Below are positions 42,301 to 50,397 of a stretch of DNA of 64,000 bases, piece after piece; position 1 is the stretch's first letter; every line of letters begins with the position of its first letter. Below the pieces are notes generated by a model, which was not told the DNA's origin, did not search any database, and saw only the letters and a list, made by a program, of their open reading frames with translations. Origin of the DNA: Fimbriimonadaceae bacterium. Lineage in GTDB: Bacteria; Armatimonadota; UBA10988. The stretch spans positions 79,477 to 143,476 of the forward strand of contig JADZEX010000067.1 in assembly GCA_020850355.1 (NCBI GenBank), given 5' to 3'. The position numbers were made by a program, and so were the translations under genes.

Positions 42301-43130
42301 AGCGGCAGCGGGCCGGGCTGGAACTGGTGGGTCTCCGCCGGAACCACGACGCAACCGGTGTCGGACCAGCCGGCGTACAGCTCACTTTCGCGCCAGGTCC
42401 GCCAGTACCAGGTGCCGGGGGCCAGCGGCCGGGGCGGCGTGAACCAGTTCCAGCGCAGCGGCCAGGAGTGCGTCGAGGCTGCGCCAAACTGCGGGTCGGT
42501 GGACAGCTCCAGCCGCGTCGCGGTCTCGTCCGGCGACCAGTCCAGCAGCGGCGGATTGGCCAGCGAAGTGCGGCGGCCGCCGGCCCTGCCGGGCGCTGGA
42601 TCGGTGGTCAGCCGCAGGTTGTCGATCCACACTGACATGCGGCAGCCGGGGTCCTTGGCGCGGCCGTAGACGTTGATCCGGTCGAACACCAGGCCGGCCT
42701 GGAGCCTGCCGCCGTTGGTCGGCCGCAGCGACGCCAGGGGTAGCACGGCGGACTGCCAGGCCGGCGAGAAGGCCACCTGCCCGAAGAACTGCTGAGGCCC
42801 GACATAGGCCAGCACGCCGATGTAGTTGCCCATGTCGGGTGGCTCGGCGACGGCCTTGACATCGAAGGCCACCGCCAGATTGCGCTGCAGCGCAATCGGC
42901 CCACGGAGCGTCGCGGTGGCGTACTTGCCGACCTCGCGGTTGCGCAGCAGCAGGCAGCGCCCCGTACCGTCGGCGCCCGGCGCGACGACGCTTGCCTCGG
43001 CGGTGCGGTCTACCTCCAGGTTGGCGTAGACCGCCAGATCGGCGCCTTGCTCGAAGTCGAGCCGTGGCAGGTCGGCGGCGGCCAACGGCAGCAGCCCGCA
43101 GAGCAGCAGCAGGGTGGGGTAGCGCAACAT
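39360..43130 (-). CDS. Very large secreted heparinase II/III-like protein
   Basis: The protein has 1256 residues from ATG 43130, with GGGAG upstream. A signal peptide is present (MLRYPTLLLLCGLLPLAAAD). Domain order by eye: an N-terminal carbohydrate-binding-like sandwich (about 20-185), then a fibronectin-like stretch (200-290). A heparinase-type (alpha/alpha) toroid follows (about 300-610, with GGENNNHAWLKAFGL). A heparinase II/III beta domain (650-890) carries GPFYAGHQHEDLNSF, the His-rich catalytic loop of this lyase family. Two or three C-terminal sugar-binding-like modules complete it (980-1256). It resembles DUF4962/heparinase II/III polysaccharide lyases that cleave uronic-acid-containing glycans. 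The convergent signalling gene ends 18 bp away. Confidence 0.88.
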   Translation of the reverse strand: MLRYPTLLLLCGLLPLAAADLPRLDFEQGADLAVYANLEVDRTAEASVVAPGADGTGRCLLLRNREVGKYATATLRGPIALQRNLAVAFDVKAVAEPPDMGNYIGVLAYVGPQQFFGQVAFSPAWQSAVLPLASLRPTNGGRLQAGLVFDRINVYGRAKDPGCRMSVWIDNLRLTTDPAPGRAGGRRTSLANPPLLDWSPDETATRLELSTDPQFGAASTHSWPLRWNWFTPPRPLAPGTWYWRTWRESELYAGWSDTGCVVVPAETHQFQPGPLPLEQLAAKPHPRLVDVAAERARLGSTGLAALVRTAEGLYRQGIADDCPVWVEGDPRWPTWIEWYGRAHGGITSAAGTRLERLGRAAAVTGDPQVIAWCRELALKAARWDPLGGSAYSRGDIGAHHFLRGLNNSYDALYPQLDEADRATIRAALVTRARQFWAALSPFRGGENNNHAWLKAFGLAESGFVLNGEEPDAARWAAYVYDLYLGRFLCTLGFQGDNNEGIAYWGYGLSFVISYGDLVRQVAGVDLFRHPWLAQTDRFPLYTAPPNSWAVSFADTGQPNHGSRGPAQTAHVRALAERVGDPYGLWYAGVREAVNGVEPRPPVDLPPSIHYRHIGWAVHHTNLLDGRDGVTLAMRSGPFYAGHQHEDLNSFVLHGYGEKLAIDGGHYDWFGSPHFSKWSVLTRAHNSILVDGRDQNSRRDGADGRIAAWFDSPVAGHTVGEIASPLVYDGRVEQFRRRLLFLKPGYVLVYDQLTARGGAARWDWLLHTVAAPTVDPATQAFRLTAGQASLAGRFLLPAKLGIAVSDHFPVEPVQGYSTNPVPSERYVPEWHLTATPANPSEREEFLTALQVTRGAPALQATRAPATGGLAVQLAGGEQSWRIVLRREDPEVHGLDLRTDAAAAAVARDARGALAAATWQDGRHLTDGQRPVWQSDRPCAGSLLRTAAGTRLDLAATEPLQASVPCPAAPAAVLLDGRPLAGRHVPASGLLHLNLPAGEHIIAFGTSPAELLDRPLPALDLAGAKLQGYAQRLAIGERATWWGRCDVPAPGRYQVMVGDVPGTLDNLVSTDPRGPWLEAGSHYVTVTAPGPRTTARLVGTPIAPEVAEQLPATWQPPAAALLVEAEQPVAEGPVKGRIVEKIGARGGVAHCNWDTPGQWAEWELTIPTAGAYHLLLRGCSETGPVLRELYLDGKPLRGVSGVVQLAATGGFARTTDDWRWFRLSRPLTLSAGRHRLKMEMLNGSWNVDAVGWLAAPNG

Positions 43131-43237
43131 GGGACGGGCTCCCGACGGAGACCACTTGGCGAGCGGGCGGTCAGCTCCTGCTGCCGCGGCAAGAGGAACC
43201 GCCGCGGCGCCCGCCAAACCGGTGGCGTGAGGACGCG

Positions 43238-44089
43238 ATGGCGCTGCTGTTGGTGACCTTGCTGCCCGCCAGCGCTCGCGGGCCTGCGGGCCACGGTCGG
43301 AGCGAGTCCATGATCGAAGTACTGACCGACGAACCGGCCAGCGGCAGCGACTACCTGCCGGGCACGCGGCGGCTGACCTATCGCAGCGCTTCCGACGGTG
43401 CGGTCGACTGGGCGCTCTGGCGGCCCGGCGAGCCGGACCGCCACACCGTGGTCTACCTCCACGGCAGCTTCTCGCACGCCGACCAGATCTTCACGCGGCG
43501 CGACGTGCGGGAGTTCTGGCTGACCCGGATCGTCGCCGGTGGTCATCCGCTGCTGTCGCTGGAGCTGCGTGGCAACGCCTACATGAGCCCCGCCGCGACG
43601 GCCGACTGCCGCGGCCTCCTGGAGCACGCCCGCGCCCACCTGGGCTGCCAGCAGTTCGTGTTGCTGGGCGGATCAGGTGGCGCCTCGAGTGCGCTGGCGT
43701 TTGCGGTGCAGCATCCCGAGCGGCTTGCCGGGGTGGTGGCGATGGGGATGTGCGACATCGTCGCGCGGCTGGAGTTCGCCCGGCGCAGCAGCAACCCGGT
43801 GCTGACGCAGTTGGCGGCGGACTGCTTTGCGGCCTACGGCGCGCTGCCCGAGGAGCAGCCCGCGCTGTACGCCGCGCGCAGCGTGTTGCTGCACCACGCC
43901 CGGCTGACGATGCCGGTGGTCCTGACGATGGGCGAATGCGACGCGCTGATCCCGGTCGCCGAAACTCGCCGCATCGCGGCGGTGATGCGCAATCAACCGG
44001 GGTTCGTCTACCACGAGATCGCTGGCGGTGACCACGATTCGGCGCTCTGGATCGACGTCGACCTGCAGACCTGCCGCCTGCGGGGCTGA
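43238..44089 (+). CDS. Alpha/beta hydrolase family protein
   Basis: The protein has 283 residues if started at ATG 43238, which has TGAGGA at the right distance and gives a short hydrophobic leader (MALLLVTLLPASARG). ATG 43310 is the alternative and would remove that leader. The fold is shown by VVYLHGSFSHADQIF (oxyanion loop) and FVLLGGSGGASSALAFA, with the nucleophile elbow GGSGG. VVLTMGECDALIPV carries the acid and GGDHDSA the catalytic His. The elbow GGSGG differs from the usual G-x-S-x-G only in small residues, so activity is plausible as an esterase. It diverges from the heparinase gene and may serve the same degradative process. Substrate unknown. Confidence 0.82.
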   Translation: MALLLVTLLPASARGPAGHGRSESMIEVLTDEPASGSDYLPGTRRLTYRSASDGAVDWALWRPGEPDRHTVVYLHGSFSHADQIFTRRDVREFWLTRIVAGGHPLLSLELRGNAYMSPAATADCRGLLEHARAHLGCQQFVLLGGSGGASSALAFAVQHPERLAGVVAMGMCDIVARLEFARRSSNPVLTQLAADCFAAYGALPEEQPALYAARSVLLHHARLTMPVVLTMGECDALIPVAETRRIAAVMRNQPGFVYHEIAGGDHDSALWIDVDLQTCRLRG

Positions 44090-44092
44090 GGT

Positions 44093-44560
44093 CTACCCGA
44101 TGCTGAGCACGGTCATCGTGAGCAACCCGCGGGGTGTTTCGGCGAGGCACTCGTCGCCGATGCGGGCATAGAGCAGCGCCTCGCCGATGGGCGACGACGC
44201 CGAGATGCCGTCATCGACCAGCTTCACCTCGTGGGCCTCGACCACGGTGTAGTGGATCACCTCACCGGTCGCCTCGACTCGCACGGTGCAGGGGACTCCC
44301 AGCGCGACTTCATGGAACGAGGTCGCAGCGGCGACGATGGTGGCGTGCGCCAGCTTGTCCTCGACCGCTTTGACCTGGCTCTCGGTGATGCTCAGCGCCT
44401 CGCGCGCGGCATGGTAGCCGACATTCTCGCGCAGGTCGCCGTAGCTGCGGGTCAGGGCGACCTCGTCGCGCAGCTCGGCGCGCCGGGCATGCAGTTGCGC
44501 CAGTTCCTTCTGCAGCCGGTCGTAACTCTCTTGGGTCAGTTGCACCTGCCCGCCAGCCAT
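44093..44560 (-). CDS. greA: Transcription elongation factor GreA
   Basis: The protein has 155 residues from ATG 44560 with AGGAGG. GreA inserts its N-terminal coiled coil into the secondary channel of RNA polymerase and stimulates cleavage of backtracked RNA. The coiled-coil tip reads SYGDLRENVGYHAAREA; Asp and Glu of DLREN are the residues that place the catalytic magnesium ion. The C-terminal FKBP-like domain includes VVEAHEVKLVDDGISASSPIGEALL, ending the protein at the usual length. It has its own 17-bp-spaced promoter with a leader of about 84 bases. Confidence 0.95.
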   Translation of the reverse strand: MAGGQVQLTQESYDRLQKELAQLHARRAELRDEVALTRSYGDLRENVGYHAAREALSITESQVKAVEDKLAHATIVAAATSFHEVALGVPCTVRVEATGEVIHYTVVEAHEVKLVDDGISASSPIGEALLYARIGDECLAETPRGLLTMTVLSIG

Positions 44561-44650
44561 GCGGTCCTCCTCAGGAGACGACCGGCGCTCTGGCCGCCGG
44601 CCGTCGAGACCCACCGCAACGCCACGGTTGCAGGATCCGGGGATGCCACC

Positions 44651-44679
44651 ATTGTGCGGTGGGCCGGCCCCGCCGTCAA
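44651..44679 (-). promoter_or_regulatory. Promoter of greA
   Basis: On the minus strand TTGACG (44674-44679) and CACAAT (44651-44656) are exactly 17 bp apart. It begins 5 bp past the end of the upstream large gene (stop at 44684), so greA is transcribed separately from it. Confidence 0.65.
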
Positions 44680-44683
44680 GCCC

Positions 44684-47600
44684 TTAGCGGCGAGGCTTCG
44701 GCGCTGGGGGCTTGGCGGGTTTGGCGGGCGGGGCCTTGACCGGCGCGGCCGGCGGCGACCAGATCCAGTAGCGCCGCTCGCCGTCCCAGCGCGTCAGTTG
44801 CAGCCTGGCCCGGCCGTCGACCAGCGGCCGCTCGACCGCCAGTTGCAGCACGTCGGCGAGGGCCTCCAGCGGGACATACAGCGTGCCGTTGAGGACCGCG
44901 GGCGCCACCGGCCAGGTCTGCCAGGGCCCGCCATCAAGCTGCGCCTGCGCCTTGCCGGATGGCAGCAACAGGACATGCTCCTGCTGCTCGGCCGCGGTCC
45001 AGGTGACCCGCAACAGCCGCAGCACCGGGTCCGGGGTGGTCTGCCCGCCGAGCCAGGCGACCACCGGCTTCAGCGGCACCAGGGTCTGGTTGCCGCGTTG
45101 TGCCGGCAGCAGTGGCTGCTCGAATGGTCGTGGCGTCTGGCGGGCGGTGGTCTCCTCAGAGAGCCGCGCCGCGGCCAGGGCGACCTCGTCGGCAGCCGTT
45201 CCCACGGCCGCCACGGTCTGGCTCAGCGCGGCCTCCTGGGCCGGGTCGGGGGTGGCCGACGCGACACCCACGGCGCGGGCCTGCAGGACGCTGGGATTGC
45301 TGCGGTCGACCTGCAGTTCGTACCCGTCGAGCGTCCGCGACTGCGCCAGCCAGACGGCCAGCGACTCCTTGTCGGCCGCCTCCTGCAGCTCGACCTCCCA
45401 CTTCGCCAGACCGTCGAGATACTCCAGCCGCCGCAGCGACTGCACCGTCGGCAGCTCGGCCAGCGCCGCCTGCAACTGCGCCGCGCCGCTGACCGACGGC
45501 AGGCCGGCGATGGCCAGCTCGAGGCGCAGCACCGGGACGCCCGTGGTGCGCAGCAGTTGGTCGACCACCGCCTCGCCGGCGAGCTGGCCGGCGGCGCTCA
45601 ACGCCGCCTGACGGGCCAGGTCGACCGTCGCTTCGGCGCCCGGCGCGGTGATCGCCTCGCTGGCGATCACCTCGGCAGTGTAGAGGTTGATGGCCTGCAG
45701 CGTGAGGCTGGCCTTGGCGGTCTGCAGCGTGCCCTCGGCCGGCGTTTCGTGGAGCGTCGCCAGGCCGGTCAGCAGCACCTGCGCGCCGTAGGCCGTCCGG
45801 ATCGCGCGGGCCTGGCGCAGCGCCGCGGCGCGGTCGGCAGTGCTCGCCGTCAGGCCGGCCACGGCCGCCTCCAGGTCGGCGGCCTGTCGCGCGGCGAGGT
45901 CCTGGCTCTGGGCCGCGTCGATCACCGGCAAGTGGGCCGCGATCACCTGGCGCTGGAGTGCGGTGGCCGCTGCCGGGCAGGCGCTGCGGCGCTCGCCGTC
46001 GGCCAGTTGCAGCCGGACCATCGTCCGCCACTGCCGGGCCAGGCCCTCCTCGACGACCACCTGGCGCAGCTCGGCGGGCAGCACCTCCACCTCGCACTGC
46101 AGCGCCACCTGTTGGTCGTCGGCAGTCTCCTGCAGCACGCGCCTGACGCGACCGAAGCCGCGCGCCCTGGTGCGGATCCGGTCGAGCTTCAGTTGGTAGT
46201 CGGCGACCTCGGTCTCAGCAGTGAGGTAGACGCCAACGGCCTGCTCCACCGCTTGCCGGATGGCGTCCTGGCGGGCCTCACGCCGACCGCTGGGCAAACC
46301 CTCCGCGACGCTGCCCAGGCCGGCGACCGTCAGCAGACGGCCACCCGACAGCGGCGGCTCGGCCGCGGCAGCGAGTTGCAGACTCGGGTCGTCGGGCAGC
46401 AGGCAGGTCCGCGGCAGCAGCTCCGGCAGCTCGCGGGGCAACTGCTCCACGGCGGCCTGCACCAGGGCCGGCGGTGACTCCGGACGGCTGGGTGGCAGCT
46501 TGAGCGAGGTCGGTCGGATGCCAAACCCGCGGATCGTGGAGCGGGTGACCTGCCGGTTGACCTCGCTGCTGGTGGCCAGCAGGGGCCAGGAGCGAAGCTG
46601 CCGGCCGCTGCGGTCGTACAGCTCCAGTTGGCCGGCCAGGCGCGCCGTCTGCGTCTCCAGCAGGTACTGCTCCCAGTTGACCATGCTGTTCTTCCGGAGG
46701 GTCTCCCGCTCGTCGCGGCGGCGGCGCCAGTCGGCCAGCTCCTCGTAATAGGCGCGCAGGTCCTTCTTGTACTCCGGGTCGTTCTCGCCCTGCGGGTACT
46801 TCCGGGGGCCGAATGGCCGTATGCGGTCGTCTGGGCCCGGCTTCCGCGGCTCGGCCACGTCGTAGGGGCCAGGATCCTCGTTTTGGCAGACCGGGTCAGC
46901 TTCCGAGTAGACCGTGCTCCGACTGAGGCTGAACGTCCGCACCACCGCCAGCAGGTCGATCAGGGGCCGCTTCGCGAGGGCCGCCTGCAGCGTGCTGCTG
47001 TCGCCGGCCCGCAGCAGGGCGGCCAGGCCCTGGCTGGTGACTGCGTCGTCGACCACGCTGAGCTGGCACCCGCTGACCAGCTCCCGGCCAACCACCTGGG
47101 CCGCCTGCTCGGCCAACGGCTGCAACGCGGCGTCGGCCGCCACGGGCACCACCAGGACTCCCTGGACCCGGCGCAAGTCGACCAGCGCCACCTTGCGCAG
47201 GGCGGTCTGGAAGTCGTCCAGCCAGATCTCTGGTGCGGGACTCGGCCGGTCGCCGGGCGCCCGCAGCGCCATCGTCAGCAACCGCGGCGCGGGCGCCAGC
47301 AGCGCTGCCACCCGCGGGCGGCCGGCGGCGGCCTCTTGCGCCTCGGCCACCAGGCTGGTGTCGCGCGGCTCCCCCGCGGCGGCCTGCCGCAGGCCTTCCG
47401 GCAGCAACGGCAAGAGCCGCTCGCGGACCTCCGGCGAGAGCTTCTCGTGCCACTCCTGCCAGGTCAGCAGCACCGCCAGTTGCTTCACGCCATCCAGGTC
47501 GGCGACCTTCAAGTCGGCGGGAGCGACCTGCCGCACGTCGAAGCAGGTCCGCTTGTCTTCCTGGCGCTGCAGCCAATCCTCCGCGGGCTTAGCCGCCCCA

Positions 47601-48124
47601 GTCACCAGCAGGGTCGGCACGATCCGGAAAGCCAGGGCGATGCCGGTGTCGAAATCGATCGCTTCCGCCTTCAGCAACAACTCGTAGGCGCGCTGCAGCC
47701 ACTTCAGGTTCGGCGCCACGGCCACAAACTGCCAGGGCGGTTTCTTGGAGTCCTTGCCCAAGGCCTTGCAGTAGACCCGCACCTCGTCGGCCGGCACGGC
47801 CCGCAGGTCCCAACTCAGGGTCTTCAGGAAGGACTCCGGCCAGGCCTGCGCCTCGGCCTGGTGGTAGAGCACCAGATGCACGATCTCGCCACGTTGCGGG
47901 CCGGCGGTCGGACCCGGCTCGACCAGCCGCGGCGGCAGCCGCACCCGGGTCAGCGGATCGACCGCCCAGGCGGCATCGATCGGCCCGCCGATCGCCACCA
48001 CCGCCGGCGGCCGGTTGTCTTTCAGCGCATCCACCCAGACCTGCAGCACCGGCTTGGCGTCGGCCGGCGACCAGCCCAGCAAGCCTACCATCAGCAGCAT
48101 CCACCACCTCTTGCCGTTGCCCAT
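44684..48124 (-). CDS. Large secreted protein with FlgT-like and copper-amine-oxidase-like domains
   Basis: The protein has 1146 residues from ATG 48124, with GGGAG upstream. A signal peptide is present (WWMLLMVGLLGWSPADAK). Residues 25-590 match no family I know; they contain a charged, Pro-rich stretch around DPGPYDVAEPRKPGPDDRIR. Around 590-680 the pattern GRREARQDAIRQAVEQAVGV, then LDRIRTRARGFGRVRRVLQE resembles the N-terminal domain of FlgT and related LPP20-type envelope proteins. The C-terminus (about 1010-1120) has the copper-amine-oxidase N-terminal-like pattern TLVPLKPVVAWLGG and LNGTLYVPLEALADVLQL, then a Pro/Lys tail. Such domains are non-enzymatic envelope modules. No flagellar genes are nearby. 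It ends next to the greA promoter. Confidence 0.75.
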   Translation of the reverse strand: MGNGKRWWMLLMVGLLGWSPADAKPVLQVWVDALKDNRPPAVVAIGGPIDAAWAVDPLTRVRLPPRLVEPGPTAGPQRGEIVHLVLYHQAEAQAWPESFLKTLSWDLRAVPADEVRVYCKALGKDSKKPPWQFVAVAPNLKWLQRAYELLLKAEAIDFDTGIALAFRIVPTLLVTGAAKPAEDWLQRQEDKRTCFDVRQVAPADLKVADLDGVKQLAVLLTWQEWHEKLSPEVRERLLPLLPEGLRQAAAGEPRDTSLVAEAQEAAAGRPRVAALLAPAPRLLTMALRAPGDRPSPAPEIWLDDFQTALRKVALVDLRRVQGVLVVPVAADAALQPLAEQAAQVVGRELVSGCQLSVVDDAVTSQGLAALLRAGDSSTLQAALAKRPLIDLLAVVRTFSLSRSTVYSEADPVCQNEDPGPYDVAEPRKPGPDDRIRPFGPRKYPQGENDPEYKKDLRAYYEELADWRRRRDERETLRKNSMVNWEQYLLETQTARLAGQLELYDRSGRQLRSWPLLATSSEVNRQVTRSTIRGFGIRPTSLKLPPSRPESPPALVQAAVEQLPRELPELLPRTCLLPDDPSLQLAAAAEPPLSGGRLLTVAGLGSVAEGLPSGRREARQDAIRQAVEQAVGVYLTAETEVADYQLKLDRIRTRARGFGRVRRVLQETADDQQVALQCEVEVLPAELRQVVVEEGLARQWRTMVRLQLADGERRSACPAAATALQRQVIAAHLPVIDAAQSQDLAARQAADLEAAVAGLTASTADRAAALRQARAIRTAYGAQVLLTGLATLHETPAEGTLQTAKASLTLQAINLYTAEVIASEAITAPGAEATVDLARQAALSAAGQLAGEAVVDQLLRTTGVPVLRLELAIAGLPSVSGAAQLQAALAELPTVQSLRRLEYLDGLAKWEVELQEAADKESLAVWLAQSRTLDGYELQVDRSNPSVLQARAVGVASATPDPAQEAALSQTVAAVGTAADEVALAAARLSEETTARQTPRPFEQPLLPAQRGNQTLVPLKPVVAWLGGQTTPDPVLRLLRVTWTAAEQQEHVLLLPSGKAQAQLDGGPWQTWPVAPAVLNGTLYVPLEALADVLQLAVERPLVDGRARLQLTRWDGERRYWIWSPPAAPVKAPPAKPAKPPAPKPRR

Positions 48125-48247
48125 CGTCCACTCCCAGGCCGCCGCAGCGCCCGCCAAGAAGCTGGTCGCCGCACCGCCCGCCCGGGTTTGGGCCTGGTCA
48201 CCCGAATCGTCGTAGCGCGGGACTTCCTCGTGGACTAGCCACGCCGG

Positions 48248-48276
48248 TTGACCTGCGGCCGTGGCGGGCATATCAT
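48248..48276 (+). promoter_or_regulatory. Promoter of tpiA
   Basis: TTGACC (48248-48253) and TATCAT (48271-48276) are exactly 17 bp apart, with a leader of about 22 bases containing AGGAGG. It lies in the 180-bp gap between the divergent large secreted gene and tpiA. Confidence 0.75.
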
Positions 48277-48304
48277 CGGGGCAGTTCCCAGCAGGAGGCC
48301 TGAG

Positions 48305-49114
48305 ATGAGCAAGCGGGTGGCCGTGGCGGCGGCCAACTGGAAGATGAACAAGACCTGTGCCGAGGCGGCGACCTACATGGCCGACCTGAAGGCGCTGCTG
48401 CCGACCGTCGAGGGCACCGCGGAGGTGGTGATCTTCGCACCGTTCACGGCGCTGGCGACGGTCGCCGCGGGCGGCAGCAGCGCTGGCGTCGGCGGGCAGG
48501 ATGTGTTCTGGATGGCAGCCGGGGCGTACACCGGTGAGATCTCCCTCGGCATGTTGCAGGACGTCGGCTGCACCCATGTGCTGGTCGGTCACAGCGAGCG
48601 GCGCCGGCGCTTCGGTAAGCCCGAGCCCGAGCTGGCCGGCGACCTCGGCTGCGTCTTCGGCGACAACGACGCGACGGTCAACAAGAAGCTCACGGCCGTC
48701 GTCGCGGCCGGACTGGTCGGCTGCCTCTGCGTCGGCGAGACCCTCGCCGAGCGCCAGGCCGGGCAGACCGATCGGACCATCGAAGCCCAGTTGCGCGCCG
48801 GGCTGGCCGGGCTCGACGCGGCCGCCGTGGCCAACACCCTGATCGCGTACGAGCCGGTCTGGGCGATTGGCACCGGCGAAGTCTGCCAAGAGGACGAGGC
48901 CGAGCGCGTCTGCGCGATGGTCCGCGGCGTGGTGGCGGCGCTGTACGATCAGGCCACCGCCGACACCGTGCGCGTGCTCTACGGCGGCAGCATGAGCGGC
49001 GAGAATGTCGACGGCCTGCTGTGCCAGCCGAACATCGACGGCGGCCTGGTTGGCGGCGCCAGCCTGACGGTCGCCAAGTTCGAGCCGATCATCCGGCGCT
49101 GCGCCAAGGGCTGA
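48305..49114 (+). CDS. tpiA: Triosephosphate isomerase with an insertion next to the catalytic histidine loop
   Basis: The protein has 269 residues, longer than the usual 250, starting ATG 48305 after AGGAGG. It interconverts dihydroxyacetone phosphate and glyceraldehyde-3-phosphate in glycolysis. Catalytic residues are Lys13 (NWKMNK), His96 (VGHSERR) and Glu183 (AYEPVWAIGTG), with the phosphate-binding loops YGGS and GGLVGGAS also intact. After GHSERR the usual xxFGExDxxVNKK segment is interrupted by about 15 residues: FGKPEPELAGDLGCV, then FGDNDATVNKK. The insertion lies in loop 4 near the dimer interface and reads like a partial duplication of the FG-x-x-D segment. It is in frame and probably tolerated. 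No glycolytic neighbours are adjacent. Confidence 0.95.
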   Translation: MSKRVAVAAANWKMNKTCAEAATYMADLKALLPTVEGTAEVVIFAPFTALATVAAGGSSAGVGGQDVFWMAAGAYTGEISLGMLQDVGCTHVLVGHSERRRRFGKPEPELAGDLGCVFGDNDATVNKKLTAVVAAGLVGCLCVGETLAERQAGQTDRTIEAQLRAGLAGLDAAAVANTLIAYEPVWAIGTGEVCQEDEAERVCAMVRGVVAALYDQATADTVRVLYGGSMSGENVDGLLCQPNIDGGLVGGASLTVAKFEPIIRRCAKG

Positions 49115-49142
49115 GCCCGCCGGCGTTAGGCATCATCGACCC

Positions 49143-49166
49143 AGGCCGTCAGGCAACTGGCGGCCT
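49143..49166 (+). terminator. Hairpin after tpiA
   Basis: AGGCCGTCA (49143-49151) pairs with TGGCGGCCT (49158-49166) over 9 bp (one G-T pair) around a 6-base loop, 28 bases past the tpiA stop. No clear T-tract follows. It separates tpiA from the tRNA promoter. Confidence 0.55.
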
Positions 49167-49208
49167 GCGTGGTTGGGGCGGGCCGGCTGTGGCTGTCCTC
49201 AGAACCGC

Positions 49209-49237
49209 TTGACATCCGACCCGCCCTCTGGTACCCT
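49209..49237 (+). promoter_or_regulatory. Promoter of the tRNA-Asp gene
   Basis: A perfect TTGACA (49209-49214) and TACCCT (49232-49237) are exactly 17 bp apart, and the tRNA begins 11 bases after the -10. This is the best -35 match in the window. Confidence 0.75.
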
Positions 49238-49248
49238 CTGCCGCTGTT

Positions 49249-49322
<74 letters not shown>

Positions 49323-49326
49323 TCCT

Positions 49327-50394
49327 TCACTCTGCCAACGCTGCAGTCCACGTCTGCAGCAGCCGCGCCTTCGGCTCGTCGCCCAGAAACGCCTGGCGGA
49401 AGCCGTTGCCGGCAATCTCCAGCACCTCGGCCTCGCGCAGCCCCAGCTCCCGCAACAGCAGCAGTTCGTCGACCAGGGTGCAGCCGAAGAAGGTCGGGTC
49501 GTCGGTGCTGATCGAGACCGCGACCCCGGCGCGGTAGAGCGCGGCAACGGGGTGCTGCCGGAGGTCGGGCACCACGCCGGTCCAGCGATTGCTGGTGGGG
49601 CAGACTTCCAGGGGAATCTGCCGGGCGGCCAGCTCGGCCACCAGCCGCGGGTCCTCGATGGCCCGGATGCCGTGCCCGATCCGCTCCGGCTGGAGCTCCC
49701 TCAGGGCCTCGCGGATGCCGTCGGGGCCGGCGCCCTCACCGGCGTGGACCGAGCGGCGCCAGCCCAGCTCGCGCGCCAGCGCGTAGCACCCGGCGAACGG
49801 TCCCGGCGGGCAGCGATGCTCGCTGCCCCCAATGGTCAGCCCAATCACCCGTTGTGGCGCCAGCGCGGCAATCTCCTGCAGCAACGTCAGGCCGGCTTCC
49901 GGGCCGAAGTCGCGGACCAGGTCGACCAGGTACTGGCACTGCAGCCCGGCGACGGCGTGCGTGTCGAGCGCCTCCAGCAGGCCGTCGAGCGGGATGCCCT
50001 GCAGCAGGTACTCCCGCACGCTGACGGTCAGCTCGGCATAGACGATACCCTGGCTGGCCAGGCTGCGCTGCACCGCCGTCAAGAGCCGGGCGAAGTCGTC
50101 CGTGGTGCGGAAGAAGAAGCCGGTGAAGGCGAACGTCGCCAGGAAGTTGGTGAAGTCGTCGTAGCGGAACAGCCCCTCCAAGTCGGCTGGGTGCCAGGCG
50201 CCGGCGACGAACGGTCGCAGGTTCGGGTACTGCTCCCAGAACCCCCGCAACCGCGGCGAGGCCCGCTCGACCGCCTGCGCCGGCCCGTACCGCTCGAACT
50301 GCTCCCGAAACAGCGCCAGCGGCATCGCGCCACGCAGATGGCAGTGCAGCTCGGCCTTCGGCAGGCGGGCCAGCCGTTCGCGCAGCTCAGGCAT
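49327..50394 (-). CDS. Adenosine deaminase family protein
   Basis: The protein has 355 residues. The family hydrolytically deaminates adenosine and related purine nucleosides using one zinc ion. Visible active-site motifs in order are KAELHCHLRGA (zinc ligands His17 and His19), SVHAGEG (zinc His and catalytic Glu region), ERIGHGIRA (catalytic His), EVCPTSN and STDDPTFF (the two Asp residues). All are intact. Aminodeoxyfutalosine deaminases of the menaquinone pathway share these motifs, so the exact purine substrate cannot be fixed. The gene is 3 bp downstream of an unrelated sugar-type protein gene and probably cotranscribed with it. Confidence 0.92.
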   Translation of the reverse strand: MPELRERLARLPKAELHCHLRGAMPLALFREQFERYGPAQAVERASPRLRGFWEQYPNLRPFVAGAWHPADLEGLFRYDDFTNFLATFAFTGFFFRTTDDFARLLTAVQRSLASQGIVYAELTVSVREYLLQGIPLDGLLEALDTHAVAGLQCQYLVDLVRDFGPEAGLTLLQEIAALAPQRVIGLTIGGSEHRCPPGPFAGCYALARELGWRRSVHAGEGAGPDGIREALRELQPERIGHGIRAIEDPRLVAELAARQIPLEVCPTSNRWTGVVPDLRQHPVAALYRAGVAVSISTDDPTFFGCTLVDELLLLRELGLREAEVLEIAGNGFRQAFLGDEPKARLLQTWTAALAE

Positions 50395-50397
50395 CGC

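Noticed and set aside
48248..48304. Alternative GTG/ATG starts upstream of tpiA
   Set aside because: They would lie within the promoter and before the AGGAGG ribosome site, and add residues not found in TpiA.
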